Shown piece by piece: positions 45,340 to 60,130 of a stretch of DNA of 64,000 bases; the first letter of the stretch is position 1, and every line of letters begins with the position of its first letter. A program made the position numbers and the translations under genes. This DNA is from Stomorhina lunata (Eukaryota > Arthropoda > Insecta > Diptera > Rhiniidae), in the NCBI GenBank assembly GCA_933228675.1, contig OW121740.1, positions 37,209,792 through 37,273,791 of the forward strand, written 5' to 3'. The notes under the pieces are model-generated. The model was not told the origin of the DNA. It searched no databases and saw only the letters and a list, made by a program, of their open reading frames with translations.

Positions 45340-48300
45340 TACTCAGTCATGGCAACTCTATGTAAAGCTGTTGAAACTACAGTCAAAGAAAAATGTTAAG
45401 TTTTGTATTCTTTTGCTTTTTTAAAGCTTTTAAATCGTAGTTTTCAATTCTCGTATTATTAATAAATAGTCCAATAGTTAATAATTTGCTTAATTTTACC
45501 AAAAAATCACAAATATTTTACTAAAACTATTATTCCCACTTTTCCCCCCATTAAATTTGTTTCTAACTTAGTCATGGCAACTCTATGTTAAGCTTTTACA
45601 ACTACAGTCAAAGACAAATTATATATCTGTTTACCTCTTTCAAGCTTTTTCTAACATAAACGTGGTAACTCTATAATTTTCTTTAGCCATTTATTTTACA
45701 CTCGAAGAAAAATTTGTAACAAATGTTTAAAATTTTTGAGTGTTTGGTAAAAAATTCGTAAGATTTTGGAAGAAATTATGAAAATTCAATACTTTTTCTA
45801 TACAAATTTGTAGAAACTGATTCAAATTTGTACAGATTTATAGAATTTTGTATAAATTTCAGAATTTTCAAAAAGATTTTGAAAATTTGCAGAACTTGTG
45901 GAAGAAATTTGAGAAATTTCTTAAGAATATTTGCACAAATTAATAAAGATTTGTAGAAATTTTGAACAAATTAATGAATCTTCAGAAAAATGTATGAAGT
46001 TTAATAGAATTTATGCTTTAAAATTTGTACAAATTTATAAAGTTTTGGATAAACTTTTACAATTTTAAATGAATTTATTAAAATTTTGGAAACATTTTAA
46101 AGAATTTATGCTAAGAAATTTTGAAAAAAAAACTAACATGTCATTTGAACTCAATATTTTGTGATTTAAAAAACTTTAGAGCTTTTTGTTGGTACTTAAT
46201 GTCAACTCTATAGCTCGTTTAAGCTCTTCATTTGCACTCAGAAAAAAAGTATTTAAAATTATGTTAAAATTTTTGTTTCAACAACATTTTTATATTATTT
46301 TCGCAATTTATTAAAGGAATTTCTTTGATTTCTACTCATATTTTTTTTTTAAATGTTGGCACATTTTTCTTAAAATATTTCTAAAATGTTTGCCAAATAT
46401 TTCTACTTTTTTTCTTCTAAGCAATTCCTTATAAATACCTTGAACTGTCATAATTCAGAAAATTAATTTGGTTTTCTACCAAAAATATTAGAAATACTAA
46501 AAGTAACGCCCTTTAGCTACCTTTTAAGAAATTTGAAAAATATTTAACATTTTTGTGAAAAAAGCTCAAAAACAAACTAAAAATCCTTAAAATTTAAGCT
46601 AACCTTTTTCTAAAGCTCTTTTTTTTCAAACAAAACCCAAACTTTTTTTTTCCAAAAAAAGGTATCATAATCAAAATCTTAAAAAAATCACCAAAATCCT
46701 CTAAAAGAATCTTAACAGAAAAAAAAACAAGATCACTGTGTTTTCTTTCACTCTCTAGACAGACAAACCATAAAATTAAACTGTCAACTTGTATAAATTC
46801 AAAAGAAAATAAACAAGAAATCCCTGACTAATCTTAAATGCAAAAATAAAACTGAATTTATTCTGTATATTTTTTCATATGTAGATCTTAAGCCAAATTA
46901 TATTGAAAATATTTTCTTTGATTTTGTTTTACTTCTAAATTTTCGACACAGATGTTAAAGAAATATTTAAAAATATCAAAATTTTTTTTTGCTAAAAATG
47001 TTAATTTCACAATCTTTGTGACATGTTAACATAATTTTATTTTATGTTTTTCGTTCAAAAACAAAAAATTCTTACATTTAACGCTTCAACGCCTTTTTGA
47101 GTTTATTTTAACCTAAATTCTCTAAATTTGTTCAAGAAAAAGACAATTTGAAAAATTGAAATTCAATTAATAAAATAAACATTTTTAAAATTGTTTGTCT
47201 TAAAATTTGAATATTTTTCTTAAGGCTTAAGTGTAATTATATATGACAAGTGTGTCATTTTAGAATTTTTTTTGGAAAATGTTGGAAAAATTTTAGAAGT
47301 TTTATTTAAAGAATTTATTATTATAAAAATATTTTCTTAAAATTGTTTCCAAAATTTTGTGTCTTTTTAGGAAAACACAATATCTTTGACTATTTAAGTT
47401 AAACGTTTCTTTAATTTCTGTTTTGACAGTTTCGTTCTTTTTCTAAAGAGTGTGAGAAAATTTTTGAAAAAAGTCTCAAATTACTTTCGAATCTTGGAAA
47501 TTGTTTGTTAAGAGTTCAAAATTAAAAAAAAGAGAAACAGTAGCGGGAATTTGGAATAAGATTTCAGGAATTATTTATCTATAAAATAATTATTTGGTTA
47601 ATTAAAGTTTAGGAAATTGTCTCCATATTATTAACAAATCATTAAAAAGTTATTAGTTTGATACTTATTTGTCAAAATATTTTGTTTAAAACAAAAATTC
47701 CTTATTCCAGTTTTTCACTTTTAAATAATTTTCTATATCAGTCTTGGCAATTCTTAGGCTTTTGAAACTAATTTCTAAGAAAAACTTTTCTTATTATTGA
47801 TAATTCTTAAATAGCTGATAATTTGCTAAATTTTACCAAAAAAAAATCTAATCTAATCTAAAGTACTTAACTAAATCCTCTATCCCAGCTTCTTCCCCAC
47901 TTTAATGTTGTTTTTACTCAGTCATGGCAACTCTGTGAAAAGCTTTTAAACCAACAGACAAAGAAAAATGTTAAATTTTGTATTTTCTGTTTTTCTGCTT
48001 CAAAAGCTTTTTTTAATATCAACCTGGCAAGTCTATAATATTCTTTGGCTATTTATTTTACACTCGAAGAAAAATTTTATTAACTTTAAAAATTTTAAAT
48101 AAAAATTTAAAAAAATTAAATTTTACTTGAATTCAATATTTCGTTGATTAAAAAGCTTTAGAGGTTTTTATTGGTCCTCAATGACAACTCTTTAACTTAG
48201 TAAAGCTTTTTATTTGGACTTAAAGAAAATTTTTATAGAGATTTAAATGGTATTGTTTAGGGATCCCTGACAGCTCTAGTATTCTTAATAAATCAAATAA

Positions 48301-51300
48301 TAATAAGTCAAATATTTGATAATTTGCTAAATTTTATCAAAAAATTCTAAATATTATTTAACTAAAACATTTATTCCCGATCCTCCCCCCTTAAATTTGT
48401 TTCTAACTTAGTCATGGCAATTCTGTGTGAAACTTTTAAAACTACAGTTAAAGAAAAATTGTATATTTCTCTTCTCCTTGAAAGCTTTTTCTAACATAAA
48501 CCTGGCAACTCTTTAACTTTTTTCAGCTTTTTAGTTTGCACTTAAAAAAAATGTGAATTAACATTTAAATATTTACATATTTTTACACTCAAAGAAAAAT
48601 GTAAGCTAACACATGAATATTTACATATTTTAAAAGCCTTAGAGCTTTTTATTAGTCATCCATGGCAACTCTAAAACTTAGTCAAACTTTTCATTTGCAT
48701 TTTAAGAAAAATGTTTAAAGCTCATAAGTCGTATTGTTTTAGGGATACATGGCAACAGTAAAAAAAAATTGTAAATTTTTCCCTTTAAAGCTTTTTCTAA
48801 CATTTTCTAACTTTTTTCAGCTTTTTAGTTTACACTCAAAGAAAAATGTAAATTAACATATAAATATTTACATATTTTGTAAGCTTTAGAGCTTTATATT
48901 GGTCCTCCCTGGCAACGCTATAACTTAGTAAAGCTTAACTTAGTAATGGCAACTCTCGCTTTTTGGTTTGCACTTAAAGAGAAATGTAAACTAGCATATG
49001 AAAAATTCAATATTTTAACATTTCTAAAGCTTTAGAGCTTTTAATTATTCATTTAAATGTATACCTGGCAACTCTATAACTCGGTTTAGCTTTTTATTTA
49101 CGCTCAAAGAAATATGTAGAGAGCTTTTAAATCCCTTTTATGATAGTTTTTTTAGGATCTCTGGCATCTCTGTAACTTTGTTTGGTCTTTTCAATTACAC
49201 TCAAAGAAAAATCTTTGTTAATGTTTTTTAAGAAATTCAATATTTTTCAGGTTTAATAAAGATTTTAGTAAAATTAGCTTAAAAAATTTCATTAAATGAA
49301 ATAAAGTCTCAAAATTATTTTTATATATTTACAATTTAAAAAAAATCTTAGTTCATTTGTATAAAGAAATTCAATATTTTTCTTCATAATATAAAGATTT
49401 AAGTAAAAATAAGTTAATTTGTATTATGAAAATCCATATTTTTCTTCGTTATATGAAGATTTAAGTAAAAATAGCTGTCAAAAACTCAAAATTACATGGT
49501 TCTTATAAATTCAAAACTGAAAGCTATCTCATATTTTTTTTAAAATAATTTTATATACAAGAAAAAATATTAGCTTAAGTTTTTTTAAAAAAGTTCAATA
49601 TTTTTCACAATTTTACAGAGATTTAAATAACTTCTAACAAAACAAAATGACATCATTTTCTGAATATAAAACTCAAAATTACTTCATAATTAAAAAAAAA
49701 ACACCGCACCTTAAAAATATTTCAAACCTATTTATCAATCTATCTCGAAAAAATCTTGTTAAAAATGACAGCTAAATCTAAAAAAACATAAAAACGAAAT
49801 CTAGATTTTAGCTAAAAGATAAAAAGAGTTAATTTGTGAAAAACATAAACAAACATTTCAAAACTTATCTTGATGACATTTTAATTTTCCTTACAAAAAT
49901 ATGTCAAAATACTTGTAGGTCAAGTTGAAAACTCCAAAAGATAAGTACATAGTTAAGATTAAGGGCTTAACAAAACTCATTCATTAGATACTTTTCAGGA
50001 CTCTTTTAAGACTGTTTTTGTAAAACAAAAATCCTTTTAATCCTTATCATCATCTGCTCTATTTATTTACAATAATTTGGCAAAAAAAAATATATTTAAA
50101 AGATTTTCAGCCTAAAACCAAAAACTACCGACGGTATTTTGTCTTTTCAAATCTTTTCATACCTGCTTAGAAACTCGGGAGATCAAATTCTTCTAAGTCC
50201 GTCCTTTCTTCCTACTTTAAGGTAGCTCTTCTTTTATTTTTCACCAAATCTTGATATTGTTTGTTTGCGTGTTTCTGTTGAGCTGGCTAATCTTTATGTT
50301 TTTTCTTTTTATTTCTTCTTACTTTATTCTACACAATGAATATTTTGTTACCTTTTCTTATAATTTTACACACTTCATTTGCTTTAAGTAATGTTTCTTA
50401 ATGTTTCGCTCGAACGTCGTTGAAAAATGACAATAAGGCTTAAAAACACTTCATAGACTTATTGTCTCTGTCAACGTTTTTCTTTTAAATTCTTTATATT
50501 TTTTTGCTTATCTTCTGGTTTTTTTTTGGGTGTTTTGTTATAATACTTTTTCCTTTGACTGTTTAGCGTTGCTGATAATGATGATGATACTCTACTTTAA
50601 ATGTCATCTTAAATAACACTAATAACTATATACGTACAAGACTTGGGCTAAAGAATATTTAAGAATAGAAAATCTCATGGTATTTTCGTTACAGGAAACG
50701 GGAGTGTTAAACTGTAATAAAAGCGGGAGTTTTCTTTCATTGTTCACTGTATAATTGGAAGGTTTGATGAAATAATGTTAAGAAGGATTTTGAGTTTAAA
50801 ATTTAAAGGATTTTGGAAATAATAGTAAAAGCTTTAGATATATTTTTTTTGCAAAAAGAATTTGGAAATATTGCAAAGTTTTAAAATTTTTGTTTAAACT
50901 TTTTTTATGTTCAAAGTTTTTTTCATAATAGATAAAAATTTCTTCGGAATTTTTTAGATTTTTTTTAAATTTGTTGAAAAAAGTTTGAATTTTTTATGCA
51001 AATTTCGAAAATTTTGAATTTTTTTATAGACATTTTTATCCTTTTTAACAAAAAATTTACTTATTGCCTCAAATAAATCCTAAAATTTCGGGAATTGTCT
51101 TCATATTATTGATAAATCAGATCATTTTTGTACTACTAAAGCTAATTTGTTAAAGAATATTAAGATATTTTTGAAAATTGTATTAGAAAATTAAAAAAAT
51201 ATAGACATTTTTCATTACTTTTCGAATATCTCTTATAACTTTTTGAATACCTTATTAAAATTAAGATATTTTTGAAAATTTTGATAGAGAATTTAAGAAT

Positions 51301-51900
51301 TTTATAGAAACCTTTCATTATTTTTCGAATATCTTAAAAGTAAAATCATGATTTTGTGAATTTTTAAAGCTCATTTTCATGTATTGTCAAATTTTTAAAA
51401 AATTATCTTAAAGTTTTTAACAAAAATTTTACTAATTACCTTAAAAATATTCTAAAACTTTAGAAAAGTTTCGGAAATTTTCTTTATAATATAAATAAAT
51501 CATTAAAAAATATTAAAATTTTCTAAATTTAAACCAAAATTCTTAATTATTTATCAAAACCCCTTATCCCAACTTTTTCCCCTCAAATGCTTTATTAACT
51601 TAGTCATGGCAACTTTGATCTTTTAAAAGCTTTTAAAACTACCCTCAAAGAAAAATGTACTGTAGATACCTTATTGCCGCCTTTCAAACACAATTCTGGT
51701 AACTCTATGACTTTCTTAAGTGTTACCAGTGCATAACAATTATTACGATTCCATTTCAGTAAAAATAAAGTTTCCGAAATTGTCTTTTTCTAAATTTTAA
51801 CCAAAATTCTTAATAATTTAACTTAATTCTCCAACTTTTCTCCTTCTTTAATTTATAAACTTAGTCACGGCAACAGTCAGGGCTTTATTAAGCTTTTACG
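45340..51900. repeat. Recurring GTCATGGCAACTCT / AAAGCTTTT blocks
   Basis: Short blocks combining (TTAGTCATGGCAACTCT), AAGCTTTT and (ACTCAAAGAAAAATGTAA) recur at about 45345, 45573, 47920, 48410, 48660, 48905, 49060, 51600 and 51860. In 48.5-49.1 kb they form an irregular tandem array. They look like a diverged duplication series rather than intact mobile elements. Confidence 0.6.
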
Positions 51901-52345
51901 GCAACACTCAAAGAAAAAAAGAACTGTAAATTCCTTATTTACAGCTTTTCAAGATAAACATGGTAACCCTAAGACTTTCTTAAGTGTTACCAGTGCATAA
52001 TAATAATTACAATTGCATTTCAGTAAAAAGAAATTGAAAAACACCAGGCAATCGCTTCAAAAATGGAACACTAGGATGATATGGGTTAAAACTTTATTTT
52101 CTATAGAAAATTTTTAAAATATTTTTATAAAAAAAATCAAAATTTCTCACAAAAAATCTCAAGAATTTTGTAAATATTAGTAGAAAATTTTTAAACTTTT
52201 TAAAGTTTGGGAGATTTCTTTAAAAATGGTAAATTTTAAGGAAATTTTGCTAATTCTCTTTAGAAAGGTTCAAATTTTTCAAACAAATTTTCAAAATTTG
52301 TTAAGGTTTAGTAAGAAATTTTGAAATTTTTCACTAAAAATGTTG

Positions 52346-53120
52346 TTGTTTTATAGAAAATGTTGAAAAATTGTCAAATTTTCATATAAATTTAAGAATT
52401 TTTAAAAATTATGAAGCAAAAATCTAAAATTCTCAAATTTTTTGTAATAACTTTCAACTTTTTGAAATTTTCTTAGAAAATTATTAATAGTCAGAAGGAA
52501 ATTTTTAAATTTCTCACAAAAAACTGGTAAATTTTCTATGAAAATGTTAAAATTTTTAATTTTAGTTGTAAATTTTCAAATTGTTCAAAAAAAATGTTTT
52601 TGTTTTATAAAAAATGTTAAAAAGTTGTAAATTTTTTTTTTTAAATTTCAACCAAAAATCCAAATTTTTTTAATTTTATATAAGAAATTTCAACTTTTGG
52701 AAACTTCCTTATGGAATTATTAACATTTGGCAGGAAATTTTTAAGTTTCTTATAAAAAACTGATAAATTTTCAATAAAAATATTAACATTTTTTCATACA
52801 AATTTTTAACTTTTAGTTGTAAATTTTAAAATTTTTCACAAAAAATATTTTTGTTTTATAGAAAATGTTAAAAAATTGTCTAATTTTCTTATAAATTTAA
52901 GAATTTTTAAAATGTTTCAATAAAAAATCCAAAATGTATAAATTTTTCGTAAAAACTTTAAATTTTTGTAAAATTTCTTATAATGTTATTAACATTTATC
53001 AGGAAATTTTTTAATTTTTTCCTAAACACTTAACAATATTGTTTCTTTTCATTATAAAATGTTAAAAAATTGTTAAGTTTTCTTATAAATTCAAGAATTT
53101 TAAAGAAATTTTCAATGTGA
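52346..53120. repeat. ~250-bp intronic tandem repeat
   Basis: TTGTTTTATAGAAAATGTTAAAAA-type landmarks recur at about 52347, 52602 and 52851, each followed by CCAAAAATCCAAATTTTT-like and AACATTTxGCAGGAAATTTT-like blocks. A further relative lies at about 55260-55720. Confidence 0.65.
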
Positions 53121-56100
53121 AGTTTGAATACAAATTTTTAGCTTTTAGTAGGAAATTTTTTTCATTTTTTTACAAAAAAAATTGGAAAGTTTTCTTATAA
53201 ATTTAAGAACTTTAAAAAGCTTTCAATCAAAAATCTAAATTATTTGATTTTTTCGAAAAAGTTTAAAGTTTTTGACAATTTTCTTATATAATTTTTAAAG
53301 AAAATTGTTTAAAATTTCATATGAAATTTTGTTTCTTTTTTCAATATTTTAGAGTATTACCCTAAATCCCTAAATTTACCTAAAAATTAAACTATATTTC
53401 AAACAAAATCCTTCACTTAAGGCACTAATTACCTTTACTTCCCTAATATTTCAGACATTATCTCTATCCCTTATTTGAAAAGTAAAAAAAAATCCTTCAA
53501 AACACATTTGTTTGCTAACTATCATCACTCTATTAAACTGTTTTTAAATTATTCATGTGTAAAATTTGATATCTCTATAAATTTTACTTTAGATTTTTTT
53601 CCTAACCTTTTTCTCGAATAAGGGAAGTTGTGTGGAACCCTCTTTTTGCCAACCAAACCTAACCAAAAGCGTAATAAAGAAAAAACTGAAGTGAAAAATC
53701 ATAAAACCACAAAATATTAAACAGCTAAAAATATTTATTTTTGGGAAAAGAGGCTGTTACACCACCGTAAACAATGAAAACAAACGGCTCGAAAAGAAGA
53801 AAAAAAGAAACTGACCCCAATTGTCAATTATTTACGTATCACTTGACAGGACTAAAGTAACAAACAAAAATCATTACAACATAAATTTTGAAATATTGTT
53901 TAGATTTTAACGGTTTTCTGGGTAAATAGTGAAATAAAAGAGGAATGACCAAAATAAGGAAATAGTAACTAAAATGGTTACAAAAAAAACTACCCTTAAT
54001 GTTAAAAATTTTGCATATCTAATAAATTTTGAGATTTAAATTTAAAGTTTCCTTAAACCTGGTATTTGGTTTAATTAAAAAAAAAATTGGCAACTCTTAT
54101 GCCAAATGTAAACAAATACAAAACTAACGTTTGTTGTTTTTTAGGGAGAGAGCTTGATTTTAAGAGCCTTCCATTTTGTTTATCTTTATTGTTGTAGTAA
54201 CTAGTAGTAAATTAAAGCTTGAAGCATTGCCAGATTTAAGTTTTTTTTTTTGTCACAAATGCAGGGTTTGCCTTTTTCCGGCTTAATTTTTATAGTTTCC
54301 TATAAAAAAGGGAATTTGCTATTTTTTACTAAAACTGTCATTAACAATGACAAATATTTAAAAAAAGACTGCATTACTACTGCAAATAGCTACTGCTTTC
54401 TGTCTGTCTTTTTCGATTATTGTGTTTGCCAAAACAATAAAATATTTATGTCTGAAAAAAAAATCGAGAATATTTCAAATGCCAAAAATGACAAATATAT
54501 AAATATTTCTTTTTGTTTAATTTCATTTGTTCTTTTTTCGTTTGACAATTTATTATGGCAGTATAAGGGGAGGTTTATAAATTCATATAGTAAATATTTC
54601 CCTGTATTAATTTCAAATTGCGCATCTCTTTTGTATTTTTTTAAATCTTTGTGTGTTGACACTTGAATTGTAGGATTTGCCAACAAAAAAACAAAAAAAA
54701 AACTAAAAGGGAAATAAATTAATAATGATTTATGATGGTGTTGATATTTAAGGATATAAATAAATTTTGAAAATGTTAAGGTTTTTTTTCCTGGCTTTAA
54801 TATATTTCAAATTTAATCGATTTGTTTTTTAAATTGTATATGAAAACAATTAATTATTAAAATGAAAGTTTATTTGTATTTATGAAGTTTAATTTAAAAT
54901 AAAATGAACAAAAGCCGGTTTTTTTTTGGTTTTTTAGTTAGTTAATAATTTTGTTAAGGCTTAAAAGAAAAATTATGATTCATTTGTTAATATTTTTTTA
55001 TATGTGAGAGACTGACTGGAATTGAAATTGTTATTAATGATGCTGAAATAAAACAAATGATATCAATGAATCATTAAATTTGTTTATGAAATGAAAGAGA
55101 GTTTTTAAAAGAAAAGTTTGAAAATAAGAAAAAAATTTAATTTAAAAATTTTAGAAATTGTGAGAGAATTTGGAAATATTTTCACTTAAATACAGCAAAA
55201 AAATAACAAAAAATACATATTTTTTTTAAGGAAATGTTAAAACTTTGTATATTTTTCAACAATTTTTTCAAACAAATTTTTATAAATTTAAGAAATTCCA
55301 ACCAAAAATCCAAATTTTTAAAATTTTGTTCGAGATATTTCAACTTTGTTACACCAAAAACAAGGAAAATAACAGTTTTATTTAAGAAATATTAAAACTT
55401 TGTATATTTTTTTTATAATTCTTTTTAATTCAATAATTTTTTCCAGAAAACTTGAAAATTTTCTAAATTTCTTTAAAAAGTTTTATAAAAATTTATGAAC
55501 TTTAAAAAATTTTTGACCAATATTATTAAAATTTTTTGTATAAATTTTAACTTTTTGAAACTTTCTTATAAAGTTATTAACATTTAGAAGGAAATTTTCA
55601 AATTTCTCCAAATAAAACTGATGAATTTTGTACAAATATTTTAAAACTTTTGACTTTTAGTAAGAAACTTAAAAATTTGTTCACAAAAATATTTCTGTTT
55701 TATAGAAAAGGTAAAATAAGTAAGTAGAAAATTTTAAATTAAAAAAAAAAATATATTTTTGTTAAAAGAAATCGTAAAGTTTTCTTTTAATTTTAAGAAT
55801 TTCAAATTTTTTTTCATTAAAAATACATCAAATTATTCTAAAGTTTTTGTATACGATTCCTGTTTTATATTGCTTAAAAGTTCTTCACCCAAAATTAGGA
55901 ATAGAAGTACGTATTTTCTTGAATTTATCTTAATTTTTTATATAAGATATTTTAACTTTTCTTAAATAATTTGAATTTTTTTCCTAAAATGTAAAATTTT
56001 CAAAGATAATCTTAAAATTTTGTAAGAAAATCTTTAAATTTTGTAAGAAAATCTTAAAATTTTGTAAGAAAACCTTTAAATTTTCAAATCAAACCTTAAA

Positions 56101-59100
56101 ATTTAAGCAGAACTCTTAATTTAATAAAAAATTTAACATTTTAAGAATTTTTTTTCAATAATTTTGAAAAAAATTATCAAATTTCAAACTAAAAATTTCA
56201 AAAGAAAAATTTAGAATTTCAAAAGAAAATTTTAATTTTTCTTATAATTTTTTTTAAGAAATTTTAAAAATTTCTTTAATATTAACAATTTTAGTAGAAG
56301 TTTTGATATTTTATAAGAATATTTTACTATTTGTTTTTTTTTAGAAAGTAAAATTTTTGAAATATAAAATTAAATTTTGAAAAAAATTACCAAATTTCAA
56401 GAGAGAATTTAAATTTTTCTTATAAAAATTTTAAATTTTTTTAAGAAATTTTAAACTTTTTACTGTTTTAAACTGAATATTTCTTTAAATTAAAATTTTT
56501 GAAACTAAATTGAAATTTTAGTTACTTAAATAAAGTTGAAATTTTAGTTATTTAAATTTATTCATTTAAAGTTTGGGAGTTTAAATAAAATCTTTACTTC
56601 AAATTTTGGCGTTAAAATAAAATTTTCAGTGAAATTTTCCGACTTCTAATAAATTTTTTTGATAAAGTTCAGATTTCTAATAAAATTTGTTGATTAAGTT
56701 TTTTTTTTTAATTTTACATATAAAGCTTAGGAATTTGAACAACATGTTGAGCTTTAGTTTAAAATTTGTGCCTAAAGCTTAATTAAGTTTTTAATTTTTT
56801 GTTATAAAAATTTTGTATTTTGAATTCTTTCAAAATTTTCATTAATTTTCTTGATATATTTTCTTTTAAATTTTTGTTCTTCATTAAATTTACTTAAAAT
56901 GTAAATATTTGTATTAAATTTCCTTATTCTTTGTTTCTAAAAATTCCATTATTTTTTCTCATTTTCCTAACATCTACTTAATAATGACTTTTTCCAACTC
57001 ATGACAATCTCTTTCTTATCTAAATCTAAGACACATTTCTTACATTTCCTTTATATTATTTCTTATACAAAATAAATAAATTTGCCTTTATATTTCTGAA
57101 AAAAAATTACATACTTTATATAAAAAAATATTTACTCCAAGAAATCTGGAAAAAAAAACCCTCTTTGATGATACATTTTTCCATTTTTTTTTTGTAAAAA
57201 TGAAAATTGTCTACATTTGTTTTTGACAGGCTTAAATATTTTCTTTATTACATAAAACGTAGTAGAAACGTATGTTTCTGAACAAATAACACCCTTAAAC
57301 CTACCAACCATTTCAAACACCGACTCACATGCCTATAAGGCAAAACATAAGCCAAAGTGTAATTTCCCCCCCCCCCAGAATCATGGTAGAAAAAAAACGC
57401 CCTGGCTTATGAAATTTACAACACCCGGCAACCCCACATTTAACAATAACAACATTTCTCTCACCCACAAAATGCCACCCACACTTGCACACACACTCAT
57501 TCATACAGTTCAATCAATTTTGGGTTTTTTCTTTTTATTTCTTTCTTTCTCTCTTTCACTCGTGGTGTATTATTTTGGGAGCTTTAATATAACGGTTTTA
57601 GTAATAATAGTGTTGCCAGTTTTTTTTCTTTTGTGGTAAGTTAAATCTTTAATAGGTTTATTATGCAAAATATTGTAAATATTTTCATATTTTTGTTAAT
57701 TTTTGTATAAAGTGAAATGTTTTATTTTAATAAACGTGAATCCTTTAAAATATATTTTAGAATATAATGCGAATATTATGTAAAATTAAGGGAAAATAAA
57801 GGGAATAACGCGTAATATTATAAGCCTACCACGATTTTTGGTATTTTTTGTTGTTATTATATTAGATTTAAAATGTGAAAATTTCCTTTTGCCTAAAATA
57901 GAAAAAAAGGAGTTGGGTGTTTTATAAAGAGAAATTTTTTTTGGAAAATGGGGGAGATAGTATTAGTAGTAAAGAAAACTTGGCGTTTTTATATCAAATT
58001 TATTCAAGCAATTTAAATGATTTGTTTAAGTCCTTTAAATGTTTTGATTATATAATTTTGTTGTTTCTTGAAAATTCTATATAATAGCTTTCCTTTAAGG
58101 GAAAAAGGAAAGTATGTAATATAATTTTATACTAAGTCAAAAAAAAAGCTAGAAAATTACACTTAAGCATGTTATTGACAGTTTGTTAAATGAAAAAATT
58201 TACCAGAAATCAAATTTTAATGTTATTAAAAAAAATTTTTACCATGTTTCTTTTTCTATTTTGTAAAATAGATTGTTTAAATTATTACCAAAAAAAAAAA
58301 TAGTTACACCTTCAAAATTTTTAGTAATTATGGGTAATTAAAGCGATAAACATGCTAGTTTTAGTCATACCCTTAATTATAAAATCAGTTTTTTAATAGA
58401 ATACTAAACGGTAAACGCCTTTAACTCTTAGTTATTAAAGGTTTTATTATGTTATGGTTTAAATTAGTTAATTTTGTTCAAAAAAGATATTGTTAAGTTC
58501 CAAATTAAATTTTTTATGCTTTTGAAATATTTTTGAAAAAATTTTAATAAATTTTAATTTGTTATACAAATTTGATGAACAAAATAATTTTAAATTAAAA
58601 AAAAAAATAAATTTGTTAAAATTTTGCAAATTTTTTAAATTTTCTCACGTTTTTGAAATTTTGCTTTAGTCAGAAATTCATAATTTTTCTTTAAATCTTG
58701 CATAATTTTTCTTTAAATCTTGCAGAAAATTAAACTCTTAAGAAAACTGTTATTTCAAAAAATTTCTTCTAGATTCAATAAAAATATTTGAAATATTTGA
58801 AAATTTTGAATAGTTTTCTATTATTGCATTTAATTGAAATTTCTTAAATTTTTTATAACAATTTGATGAACACAATAAGTTTAAAATGTATGAAAGGTAT
58901 TAAATTTTCTTAAAATTTTGCTAACTTTTTCAGTTCTTTTCACGTTTTCAAAATTTTGCTTTGTCAAAAAATCATTATTTTTCCTAAAATCTTCAAAATT
59001 TTACAGAAAATTAAACTTTTAAGAAAAATTTTAAATCAAAAAAAAAAAAAAAATTTCTTCTAGATTTTATAGAAAATATTTGAAAATTTTTAGTTTTTAT

Positions 59101-59129
59101 TAAAATTCTTTTATATTTCCTAACATTTT

Positions 59130-60130
59130 TTGAAGTTTTTTTTATAAAATTTGCAAAAATTTCGCTTATTTGTTTTCCAAAACTTCAAAATTGGACTTCA
59201 ATTTTATTACAAATTTAAAATTTATAAAAATTCTTTTACATATCCTATTTTTTTCAAAACTTCAAAATAGGACTTAAATTTTATTTCAAATTTGAAATTT
59301 ATAATAATTTTTGTATTTTTCTCAAATTTTTAAAGTTTTTTTTTTTGTAAAATTTCCAAACATTTCTCTAATCTTTTTCCAAAACTTCAAAATTCGACTT
59401 AATTTTTATTCAAATTTCAAATTGATGGTCGAGTTTCAAATTAATAAAAATTCGTTTATATTTCCATTTTTTTTAGTTTTTTGTAAAATTTTTTTCCAAA
59501 ACTTCAATATAGGACTTAAATTTTATTTCAAATTTGAAATTTATATTCTTTTATATTTCCCAAATTTTTTTAAGTTTTTTGTTAAGTTTGTAAAAATTTC
59601 TCTTATTTTTTTCAAAACTTCAAAATAGGACTTCAATTTTATTTCAAATTTGACATTTATAAACATTTTATTCATATTTCCTTATTTTTTCTCAGTTTTT
59701 TGAAAAATTTGCAAAAATTTCTCTAATTCTTTTTTCAAAACTTCAAAAATGAATTTAAATTTTATTTCAAATTTAAACTTATAAGAATTCTCTTATATTT
59801 CCTAAATTTTTAAAGTTTTTTGTAATATTTGCAAAATTTTCTCAAATTTATCTTCAAAACTTTAGAATTTTACTTAAATTTTATTTCAAATTTATAAAAA
59901 TTTTTTCATTTCCTAATTTTTTTTAGTTTTTTGTAAGATTTGCAAAAATTTCTCTAATTTTTCTATCAATATTTCAAAATTGGACTTCAATTTTATTTCA
60001 AATTTATAAAAATTCTTTTACATTTCCCAAATTTTTTAAAGTTTTTTGTAAAATTTAAAAATAAAAAATCCGTTCAGTTTTTTTTTGAAAAACTTCAAAA
60101 TTGGACTTAAATTTAATTTCAAATATATCA
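59130..60130. repeat. Minisatellite-like array, ~115-bp period
   Basis: The landmark AACTTCAAAATxGGACTT, followed by ATTTTATTTCAAATTT, recurs at about 59181, 59261, 59386, 59503, 59619, 59742, 59861, 59972 and 60094: nine diverged copies, mostly 111-125 bp apart. Confidence 0.75.

Noticed and set aside
54250..54686. Overlapping 138- and 89-residue frames on opposite strands in intron 1
   Set aside because: They are low-complexity Phe/Lys/Asn/Ile-rich translations of AT-rich DNA with no domain and no promoter or splice context.
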